Part shown: positions 6,263-11,113 of the stretch, one piece after another
Layout of the letters: every line of letters begins with the position of its first letter
Position numbering within the stretch: position 1 is the stretch's first letter
Assembly (NCBI GenBank): GCA_021796445.1
Contig: JAKACB010000022.1
Coordinates: forward strand, 1 to 11,113
DNA from: Nanobdellota archaeon
Lineage (GTDB): Archaea > Nanoarchaeota > Nanoarchaeia > Parvarchaeales > Parvarchaeaceae
Length of the DNA stretch: 11,113 nt
Reading direction: 5' to 3'
The notes under the pieces: generated by a model
Database searches by the model: none
Told to the model about the DNA's origin: nothing
Seen by the model: only the letters and a program-made list of their open reading frames with translations
Made by a program: the position numbers and the translations under genes

Positions 6263-7387
6263 TTAAAATCCGCCCAAATAAAACAAAAATTCGGCCCAGT
6301 TATCCTTTCGTTTCGGTTTAAGCTTCTTTAATAATTCTATAGTCTCATATCCAGTAAATTCTAAACTATGCTTTATGTTAGGTAAAATGTATCTTGACTC
6401 TCCTTTATAGACTTTATTATGTGGTAGTGCAAGATCAATGTACCACCTGCCCAACTTTCCATTTAATTTTTTAAAGTGAAGCTCTGAATCTTGCATTCCA
6501 TCACATGCATTATTACCAAGTTCATCAACATAAATTTTACTTCTAAATGCATCTTCTCCAAAATCATCCCCTGCCTTTTTACCGTAAACCTTGCAATTTC
6601 TTATTTGTTTCAATGCTTTCTCGTCGGCTTCACCAAAATGTATTTCGCTGTTTTCTGCATAATCCGCTAACCACTCTTCAGCTTTATCAACATAAAGTTT
6701 TGATTTTTTCATGCTATTGCCTGCACCGAGTCCAGCTTTTTTAGCGAATATTGTAGAATGATCCGCACCCTGGCCGAGAAAATCGCCGGCATCATGAACG
6801 TATATCGTTGAACCAACCGAGTCACGTCCTAAACCCTCGTCAGCTTTGTAAATATGCATCTCTGATTTAATCATTTCTTTACCTGCTTCATAACCTGCGG
6901 TTTTGGCAAATATCTTACTATTTACAATTCCTTCTCCAAGATTATTCCCAGCTACATTTACATGTCCTTCAGCATCTCTTAATCCATATAATAACTTGTC
7001 TATAGGTCTCGGAGAGTTTATGTAAACCTTCTCTCTAGGTTTTATAACATTGTTTATTGCTGCAGAAATAAAAATCCCCAAGCCATCAGTTTTATCAATA
7101 TTATTGTAAACTCTTTCATCACCTGCCAAATCTTCAACATCCTTTAATTTGTAATCCAAACCCTTCATCTCTCCGTGCAGGTATTCTTCTCCTACAGCAG
7201 TAAAATCTGTTCCAGATAGCTTAGAAAATGCATACAACAATGCATCTAAACCCTTCAATCCTTTTTTATTGGTAAACTGAATTGTATTTTTGATATGGCT
7301 CTTATAACCTTCTACTACTCTTTCGTATGCCTGTACCTCTTCTTGACTTACTGGATAGAAATAAGGCCCATCTTCGCTTCCTCCCAT
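6263..7387 (-). CDS. Ten-repeat beta-solenoid protein
   Basis: The 374-residue protein has no signal peptide or membrane helix. Residues 139-318 consist of ten consecutive 18-residue units with no insertions, beginning S-K-I-Y-V-x-K-A-G-x-x-L-G in the clearest copies (157, 175, 193, 211, 229, 247, 265, 283, 301). A diverged first unit starts at 139, and a further degenerate one may lie at 119-138. The I-x-V/A strand followed by AG...LG and a second short segment is reminiscent of the GXGXG right-handed beta-helix of formylmethanofuran dehydrogenase subunit C and the glutamate synthase C-terminus, where coils are of similar length. The N-terminal 118 residues (helical, acidic) and the basic C-terminal tail (about 320-374) are unrecognised. 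No catalytic motif is visible, so a binding or scaffold role is more likely. The start is supported by a strong ribosome site and TATA box. Fold is inferred; repeats are seen. Confidence 0.88.
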   Translation of the reverse strand: MGGSEDGPYFYPVSQEEVQAYERVVEGYKSHIKNTIQFTNKKGLKGLDALLYAFSKLSGTDFTAVGEEYLHGEMKGLDYKLKDVEDLAGDERVYNNIDKTDGLGIFISAAINNVIKPREKVYINSPRPIDKLLYGLRDAEGHVNVAGNNLGEGIVNSKIFAKTAGYEAGKEMIKSEMHIYKADEGLGRDSVGSTIYVHDAGDFLGQGADHSTIFAKKAGLGAGNSMKKSKLYVDKAEEWLADYAENSEIHFGEADEKALKQIRNCKVYGKKAGDDFGEDAFRSKIYVDELGNNACDGMQDSELHFKKLNGKLGRWYIDLALPHNKVYKGESRYILPNIKHSLEFTGYETIELLKKLKPKRKDNWAEFLFYLGGF

Positions 7388-7392
7388 ATTTT

Positions 7393-7403
7393 ATCATCTC
7401 CTT
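7393..7403 (-). promoter_or_regulatory. Strong Shine-Dalgarno site of the solenoid gene
   Basis: On the minus strand AAGGAGATGAT closely matches the complement of the archaeal 16S 3' end and lies five bases before ATG at 7385-7387. It is one of the few clear leadered genes in a window dominated by apparently leaderless ones, suggesting efficient translation. Confidence 0.75.
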
Positions 7404-7437
7404 TTTAATTTTAAACAACTATCAATAGAATAGAAAT

Positions 7438-7448
7438 AGTATATAAAT
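7438..7448 (-). promoter_or_regulatory. TATA box of the solenoid gene
   Basis: The minus strand reads ATTTATATAC here, about 56 bases before the ATG. A start near 7417 would give a leader of about 30 bases that includes the ribosome site. Confidence 0.5.
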
Positions 7449-7491
7449 GTTTCCTTACTATATAATGATAATTTTTACTAGAATAAGTGGT

Positions 7492-7498
7492 AAAAAAA
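7492..7498 (-). terminator. Poly-T tract after the small membrane protein gene
   Basis: Seven consecutive T on the minus strand, about 35 bases past the stop of the small membrane protein gene. A T-run alone is a common archaeal terminator. It precedes the next gene's promoter by about 50 bases. Confidence 0.4.
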
Positions 7499-7532
7499 GA
7501 AGACATAAGAATGCATCTTAATTTTTTTAGTT

Positions 7533-7724
7533 TTAAACTTTGTTATTCTCTTTTAAATCATTGTTTTCAGGATTCTTGTAATTAGATAAAGCGATGGCTG
7601 AAACATAAGCTAGCACAGCTGCTGACCATAATATAGCATAAACAGGTAATTTAGGCATCAAAGGAAGAGCAATTACTCCAGTTAAACCAGATCCATAACT
7701 GAAAAATTCAAGGCGTTCCGCCAT
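7533..7724 (-). CDS. Small two-helix membrane protein
   Basis: Unrecognised. From ATG at 7722-7724 the product is 63 residues: MAERLEF, a weakly hydrophobic segment (GLTGVIALPLMPKLPV), a clear membrane helix (YAILWSAAVLAYVSAIAL) and a polar, Asn/Lys/Glu-rich tail (NYKNPENNDLKENNKV). An upstream in-frame ATG at 7781 would add 19 residues (MAITCRSSSF...), but that stretch is polar and Cys/Ser-rich, covers a perfect inverted repeat, and has no good promoter at leaderless distance, so the shorter form is preferred. Neither start has a clear ribosome site. Hydrophobic pattern and polar tail suggest a real gene; function unknown. Confidence 0.55.
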   Translation of the reverse strand: MAERLEFFSYGSGLTGVIALPLMPKLPVYAILWSAAVLAYVSAIALSNYKNPENNDLKENNKV

Positions 7725-7734
7725 TTTATAGTAT

Positions 7735-7749
7735 CTTGATTTTATCAAG
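7735..7749. repeat. 15-bp palindrome CTTGAT-TTT-ATCAAG
   Basis: A perfect 6-bp inverted repeat with a 3-base spacer, starting 11 bases upstream of the preferred start of the small membrane protein gene. Position and symmetry fit an operator, but no regulator is identified. A small hairpin in RNA is an alternative. Confidence 0.35.
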
Positions 7750-7779
7750 CAGAAAGAACTACTTCGGCAGGTGATAGCC

Positions 7780-7833
7780 ATGAGTCTTCAATTTATTAGT
7801 GGTACTATCGCACATGTTAGAAATGAAAGCTAA
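7780..7833 (+). CDS. Possible 17-residue small ORF
   Basis: ATG at 7780 opens a 17-codon frame (MSLQFISGTIAHVRNES) ending in TAA at 7831-7833. It is preceded by AGGTGAT (7769-7775), a good archaeal ribosome site at four-base spacing, and a TATA-like TTTTATAG lies about 55 bases upstream. It may be a small peptide, a remnant, or chance; only the strong ribosome site argues for it. Confidence 0.2.
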   Translation: MSLQFISGTIAHVRNES

Positions 7834-7864
7834 GGAGAAATAATCAATAACTTAAAAACCAAGG

Positions 7865-7872
7865 TTTATATC
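7865..7872 (+). promoter_or_regulatory. TATA box of the metallopeptidase gene
   Basis: TTTATATC, centred about 28 bases before ATG at 7896. The predicted transcript would begin at or within a few bases of the start codon, so the gene is probably leaderless. Confidence 0.55.
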
Positions 7873-7895
7873 CAACCTCCAATCAATTTATTATC

Positions 7896-8630
7896 ATGGG
7901 CCGCAAAGAAAAGCTTGAAAAAATACTTAAAGATTTGAGCAGCTCATTTGAAAAATCAAAGCTTTTGGAATACATGGATTTTAATCCAAAAAGCTTTATC
8001 TTTAGGCCAGAAAAAGAAAATTTGGATGGAAACCTGGTTTACAATGCGCTAGCTTCTTATGATCCAGAAAAGGATAAATTCTATATACTTAAAGAGCTGT
8101 TCAGCCCGGGCCCTTTAGACAATGCACAGAAAGTAAAAAACCTGGAAAGCCAAAAGGCTATTGTAATGCATGAAGAGGTGCATAGAGCAGTAATAAAATC
8201 AGGTTTGCTGTATAAATATCAGAATGACTCTGTAATAAGTTCTACTTTTTGCCTAGATAAAGACCATAGTCTACCGTTTGTTTTAGCTTCTCTTAAATTC
8301 AATGGGAGGCTTTCAAATTACTCTTATTCTGACAATGAACTTGTTGACTTCGCGGATACTTTCAGTTCTTTAGGCCAGCTTATTGAATACTTAAAAGCCC
8401 AAGATTCTGCTGCCATCCAAAAAAGCCTTTATCTTCTAGATTTAACAGGTTTTAGCGAATCAAAAGAGGAGGTAGTAGAAAAACTGCGTTCGGAGGGGTT
8501 GAAATTTAGAGATGGTATGATGTTTGCAGTTAGAGGTAAACAAGCACTGGTTTACTTTAAAAAAGCATTTTACAATACTTATTTAGATGATGGTAAAAAT
8601 GATATTGCCATAAAATACAAAAAACTTTAA
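7896..8630 (+). CDS. Putative HExxH zinc metallopeptidase
   Basis: The 244-residue protein belongs to no named family I recognise. The segment AIVMHEEVHRAVI (88-100) holds a textbook HExxH zinc-protease helix: H92 and H96 as ligands, E93 as catalytic base. About 50 residues later, SDNELVDFADTFSSLG (145-160) resembles the gluzincin third-ligand helix, with E148 as candidate. Between them lies FCLDKDHSLPFVLASLKF (118-135), possibly core strands and helix. No signal peptide or membrane segment is visible, so the enzyme, if active, is cytoplasmic. The flanking N-terminus (1-60) and the C-terminus (170-244, ending in basic KYKKL) are unrecognised. The gene appears to be transcribed alone from its own TATA box. 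The motif is seen; activity and substrate are inferred. Chance occurrence of HExxH is possible, but the surrounding helix and the E148 segment make it less likely. Confidence 0.8.
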   Translation: MGRKEKLEKILKDLSSSFEKSKLLEYMDFNPKSFIFRPEKENLDGNLVYNALASYDPEKDKFYILKELFSPGPLDNAQKVKNLESQKAIVMHEEVHRAVIKSGLLYKYQNDSVISSTFCLDKDHSLPFVLASLKFNGRLSNYSYSDNELVDFADTFSSLGQLIEYLKAQDSAAIQKSLYLLDLTGFSESKEEVVEKLRSEGLKFRDGMMFAVRGKQALVYFKKAFYNTYLDDGKNDIAIKYKKL

Positions 8631-8699
8631 TTGCCGTAAATTACGTATAATCCTAAAAAATTAAAAACCGCTTAAAAATGTATTTAAAAGGAAGAAAAG

Positions 8700-8710
8700 T
8701 TTAATATATA
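8700..8710 (+). promoter_or_regulatory. TATA box of the 162-residue membrane protein gene
   Basis: TTTAATATATA lies about 23 bases before ATG at 8728, so the transcript is probably leaderless. A GGAG at 8713-8716 is 11 bases from the start, too distant for a normal ribosome site. Confidence 0.5.
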
Positions 8711-8727
8711 CACGGAGTATAATAACT

Positions 8728-9216
8728 ATGGTAGAAGAAAAAAAGTTTCATTCTGTTTTATCCTCAACTGCTGTTAAGTTATCCGTATATTCTTCTTTCC
8801 TAGATTTTGGTTTAGCGATATCGGTGTTTTTCTTACAGAGGAAACTCCTACCAATAGCAATGACTTCTTTCCTTTTAAATTTGTTTGATACTGCAATTGC
8901 TTATTTAACATTTGCGATAATCGGTTTATTCCTTGCTGCAATGGCATTAAAGTTTAAAGAGAGAATTGTAACAATTAAGCCAAGTAATAAGAATTTACAG
9001 CAGGCAAGCATAAGAAAAGTAAAGATATCCTTGCCAAAAGAAAGCTTTAATGATAATAAGCCTAAAGCGGCCATTCTAAAGGTAGTCTCTGGCCATCCAA
9101 ATAATGAAATAGAAAGAGTTGTAAGCAAGAACAAAGAAGACTTTATAAAATTCAATGGTGTTTGGTACAGAGTGGCTAAGGACAAATTTGATCAGGTCAC
9201 AAGGCCGGATTATTAG
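8728..9216 (+). CDS. Membrane protein with basic cytoplasmic tail
   Basis: Unrecognised, 162 residues. A short charged start (MVEEKKFHS) is followed by hydrophobic segments at about 17-36 and about 40-75; the latter is long enough for one helix plus an amphipathic stretch (LLPIAMTSFLLNLF) or two short helices. From about 77 the chain is soluble and lysine-rich (FKERIVTIKPSNK...), with a strand-rich end (DFIKFNGVWYRVAKDKFDQV) that resembles a small beta domain. Positive-inside reasoning places the tail in the cytoplasm. The gene seems to stand alone, 97 bases after the metallopeptidase gene and 43 bases before the pilin-like gene. Confidence 0.75.
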   Translation: MVEEKKFHSVLSSTAVKLSVYSSFLDFGLAISVFFLQRKLLPIAMTSFLLNLFDTAIAYLTFAIIGLFLAAMALKFKERIVTIKPSNKNLQQASIRKVKISLPKESFNDNKPKAAILKVVSGHPNNEIERVVSKNKEDFIKFNGVWYRVAKDKFDQVTRPDY

Positions 9217-9259
9217 CTATAAAAGATAATATTTTAATGATGGAAAAGCTTATAATCAA

Positions 9260-9613
9260 ATGAAAGGACAAGGACTCCCAATTTCAGCCGTAATTATAAT
9301 AATTTTGGCAGTAGTTATTCTTCTTTTCGTGGTTTTATTAGTAATACTTCCTATCTCTAAGACTTCAAACTCGTTAAAACCCCCTTCTTCAAATGTAAGC
9401 TCATTTCAATTTGAATGCAGCACAGACTGCAGCTTAGCTAGTAGCCCAAACCCTGCAAGTACTTCTTTTTGCACAGCGACTTTGCCAGGTTATCCTTCTG
9501 TGCACTGCTATAGCACAATACCAGGCACAAGCAATTATGTTTATGGTAGTGGTAGCTGCATTTACACAGATTCTTTCGGAAAACAGATAACTGCAGATAG
9601 CAGTGACTGCTGA
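9260..9613 (+). CDS. Class III signal peptide (pilin-like), six-cysteine secreted protein
   Basis: The 117-residue protein starts MKGQG followed by a continuous hydrophobic helix (LPISAVIIIILAVVILLFVVLLVILPI, residues 6-32, quoted in parts: SAVIIIILAVV and LLFVVLLVILPI). A short basic start ending K-G-Q before the hydrophobic segment is the archaeal class III signal read by prepilin peptidases, with cleavage expected after G3. The exported part (33-117) is Ser/Thr/Pro-rich and has six cysteines (53, 57, 71, 83, 100, 117), an even number that suggests three disulfides; the last residue is itself a cysteine. It could be a minor pilin, another surface filament subunit, or a membrane-tethered small protein. 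No pilus ATPase or TadC-type gene is adjacent. The start is secure because no other start codon precedes the signal segment. Confidence 0.78.
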   Translation: MKGQGLPISAVIIIILAVVILLFVVLLVILPISKTSNSLKPPSSNVSSFQFECSTDCSLASSPNPASTSFCTATLPGYPSVHCYSTIPGTSNYVYGSGSCIYTDSFGKQITADSSDC

Positions 9614-9654
9614 AAAATAATATTTTAATAAAAATCTGTTTTATGCAAAGAAAA

Positions 9655-9664
9655 GATATAAATT
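9655..9664 (+). promoter_or_regulatory. TATA box upstream of the DeoC-like gene
   Basis: GATATAAATT is centred about 25 bases before ATG at 9684, predicting a transcript that begins almost exactly on that ATG. This matters because that ATG is not in the frame of the DeoC-like body. Confidence 0.55.
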
Positions 9665-9683
9665 AGCAAATACAAATAGTTTT

Positions 9684-9761
9684 ATGGTTGCAGAATTAAA
9701 TTTCAGTTTTAGATCTGAAAAAATAAATTGTTTTCTAACCAAGGAGGGAAGCCTCGAATAG
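9684..9761 (+). other. 26-codon 5' frame, possible true N-terminus of the DeoC-like protein
   Basis: ATG at 9684 opens MVAELNFSFRSEK... and stops at TAG 9759-9761. It has the best promoter spacing of any local start. The DeoC-like frame becomes open only after a TGA at 9716-9718, inside this reading frame, next to a run of six A (9718-9723). A -1 slip or a one-base sequence error in that run would join the two frames as ...FRSEKNKLFSNQGGK.... It could instead be a short upstream ORF. Confidence 0.4.
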
Positions 9762-10555
9762 CTATGGTTTCTGTTACGTGGCTCGAAGGTTTTGATCCAT
9801 CATATATTTTTAAATCAAGGGAAGATTTTAAGAATTGGCTTTTGTCCCATATAGATCTTACTTATCTCCCACCGTATCTTCCTAGTGACGATCTAAAAGC
9901 TTTTTTGGATAAGGCTATAAGCTATGGGTTTCAGCGAGTTTGTATCCCGATTACTTCCATCGCAAGAGCAGAGGAATTAATAGGTAAGGATAAAAAACTT
10001 GAGTTTATCACTTTCATTTCTTCATTTCATGGAAATAGGAATCTTGTAGATGAGAAAAAACAGGCTTGCTACACTGCAGTATCTCTGAAGGCAAATGAAA
10101 TAGAGTTCAGCCCCGATTTATCATTGCTTGCTGACAATCCAGATCTTTTCAAGACAGAAATAAGTTCAATTTTAGATATAATAAAACAGGCTAACAAGGT
10201 TTCGAAGGTTTACTTAGAAATCGATAAACTACCCGATGAGTTGATAGAAAAAGCAATACAATTATCACAGGGCTGCCAGCCAGATTATATAAGTATATTC
10301 ATAAACCTGCTGGAAGAAGAGGACTACGATGGTCAAAATCTAAGTTTTTCGAAAGTATGGTTTGAAAAAGTAAACAACTCAATAAAAGACGGCAAGAAAA
10401 CAAAACTAAAAGTCTATGGGAGAATAGACAATTTCAATAACCTCCTTCCCCTTCTTTATCTGGCTACCAAATATAATTGGAGTTTAGATGATATTAGAAT
10501 AGGAACTGAGTACGGCTTTGACATACTGGACAGTTTAGACACGTCTTCGCTGTAA
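9728..10555 (+). CDS. DeoC-like TIM-barrel protein lacking the Schiff-base lysine
   Basis: The fold matches deoxyribose-phosphate aldolase (DeoC) along its length. Numbered from TTG 9728: IDLTYLPP (42-49) for IDHTLLKP; GFQRVCIPITSIARAEEL (67-84); ANEIEFSPDLSLL (122-134) for ADEIDMVINIGAL; VYLEID (161-166); KLKVYGRID (226-234) for GVKASGGIR; IRIGTEYGFDIL (256-267) for RIGTSSGVxIL. DeoC forms a Schiff base with the lysine of F-I-K-T-S-T-G; here that strand is DYISIFIN (186-193), with Ser189 where the lysine should be. The aspartate of EIDMVIN is Glu126. The lysine of KASGG is kept (K228). Normal aldolase activity is thus doubtful; another reaction or a binding role may have evolved. Starts: TTG 9728, ATG 9764, or the ATG at 9684 through a frameshift. 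AAGGAGGG at 9741-9748 is too far (about 16 bases) from ATG 9764. Confidence 0.8.
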   Translation: MFSNQGGKPRIAMVSVTWLEGFDPSYIFKSREDFKNWLLSHIDLTYLPPYLPSDDLKAFLDKAISYGFQRVCIPITSIARAEELIGKDKKLEFITFISSFHGNRNLVDEKKQACYTAVSLKANEIEFSPDLSLLADNPDLFKTEISSILDIIKQANKVSKVYLEIDKLPDELIEKAIQLSQGCQPDYISIFINLLEEEDYDGQNLSFSKVWFEKVNNSIKDGKKTKLKVYGRIDNFNNLLPLLYLATKYNWSLDDIRIGTEYGFDILDSLDTSSL

Positions 10556-10593
10556 CTACCTATCAAAGGGTTAAAACACTAATTACAATAAGT

Positions 10594-10602
10594 TTTTATA
10601 CC
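10594..10602 (+). promoter_or_regulatory. TATA box of the last gene
   Basis: TTTTATACC lies about 24 bases before ATG at 10622, again predicting a leaderless transcript. Confidence 0.5.
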
Positions 10603-10621
10603 TTAAAAAATTCAATCTTAT

Positions 10622-11113
10622 ATGGGAGTTTTAAAGCTCATATTTTATGTTATAGTGGCTATAATCGTTTTTTCATTGATATCTACTTATATAATAAACA
10701 TAAATGCACCGGAGGTTGCCGGCCTTATAGGGCAGTCTGCGCTTTCTTTCTTTAAGAGTGCCACATCAAACAATACAATGGTTTCGAATGGTGCTAATTT
10801 TTCGTATCCTGGTAACTGGCTTATTTTTTCCCCATCAGTTATAAATGGAGTTCCAATATTGTCGCAGAACAACAGCGGTTCAAAAATTATATCAGGTGAA
10901 CTAACAAATTCATCAATATCTATAATATTGCCAAATTCATACATTTCAAATATTGTTGAAGACATACCAAGTGTTATTTCCGGCGCGATTTCAAAGAATC
11001 TGAGTCTTGCAAGCATAACCAAACTTGCAAAGAATGTTGATTTAGTTCTAGTGGCAGATTTTAATATCCCGGCCAATTTTTCAAATGCTACTAACATAAA
11101 TCAAGTAAGTAGT
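10622..11113 (+). CDS. Membrane-anchored extracytoplasmic protein, 3' end beyond window
   Basis: ATG at 10622 opens 164 codons without a stop before the window edge. The product begins MGVLKLIFYVIVAIIVFSLISTYIINI, a single N-terminal membrane anchor or uncleaved signal, followed by a Ser/Asn/Ile-rich chain with about five sequons (for example NNT, NFS, NNS, NSS, NLS) and strand-forming segments such as NWLIFSPSVI and VDLVLVADFNI. No family is recognised. Composition resembles the 720-residue surface protein, so an extracellular orientation is likely. The overlapping minus-strand frame at 10687-11097 is a shadow. The promoter and start are good; the function cannot be judged from the visible part. 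Confidence 0.75.
   Translation, partial: MGVLKLIFYVIVAIIVFSLISTYIININAPEVAGLIGQSALSFFKSATSNNTMVSNGANFSYPGNWLIFSPSVINGVPILSQNNSGSKIISGELTNSSISIILPNSYISNIVEDIPSVISGAISKNLSLASITKLAKNVDLVLVADFNIPANFSNATNINQVSS

Noticed and set aside
9225..9629. Repeated ATAATATTTTAAT (9225-9237 and 9617-9629) flanking the pilin-like gene
   Set aside because: Short, nearly pure A/T and placed at gene ends; more likely T-rich terminator or promoter sequence than target-site or attachment repeats.
10687..11097. A 136-codon minus-strand frame at the window end
   Set aside because: The plus strand has a better gene here, with TATA box, N-terminal membrane anchor and sequons, that is open to the window edge.

Overview
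The window looks archaeal and most resembles a small-genome, DPANN-type lineage such as the ARMAN/Parvarchaeota-Micrarchaeota group; the exact taxon is inference. The evidence is a Cdc6/Orc1 initiator beside origin recognition boxes, AT-rich DNA with heavy use of ATA isoleucine codons, TATA boxes placed about 25 bases before start codons (many genes look leaderless), a HerA/VirB4-type ATPase, an archaeal class III (pilin-like) signal peptide, and secreted proteins full of N-glycosylation sequons.

Layout. Bases 1-1044 (minus) hold most of a cdc6/orc1 gene whose 3' end lies outside the window. Bases 1045-1466 form a probable replication origin: an inverted, diverged origin recognition box (ORB), a roughly 80-bp tract of about 10% GC, then three ORB-type dyads (TTCCATAGGAAA) in the opposite orientation. 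Bases 1467-6138 (plus) are a tight three-gene operon: a 720-residue secreted, Gly-rich, sequon-rich surface protein; an 8-ligand Cys/His zinc-binding protein with a probable winged helix; and a HerA/VirB4-like ATPase with an extra C-terminal module. The first two genes overlap by four bases and the last two are five bases apart.

Bases 6263-7387 (minus) encode a protein with ten exact 18-residue repeats, probably a beta-solenoid. Its gene converges with the operon and ends near a hairpin plus T-run. A small two-helix membrane protein follows on the minus strand (about 7533-7724). The rest is on the plus strand, mostly as single genes with their own TATA boxes: a putative HExxH zinc metallopeptidase (7896-8630), a membrane protein (8728-9216), a small pilin-like secreted Cys-rich protein (9260-9613), a deoxyribose-phosphate aldolase (DeoC)-like TIM-barrel protein that appears to lack the Schiff-base lysine (body 9728-10555, with an ambiguous, possibly frameshifted 5' end), and the start of a membrane-anchored extracytoplasmic protein (10622 to the window end).

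How they fit together. Cdc6 and the ORBs form a replication initiation module. The three-gene operon is the best candidate for an undescribed system: a membrane- or DNA-handling motor, a zinc/winged-helix partner and a large glycosylated surface protein are made together. The pilin-like protein, the other secreted proteins and the solenoid protein suggest a wider cell-surface theme, but no direct functional link is visible. I saw no rRNA, tRNA, CRISPR array, transposase or integrase.
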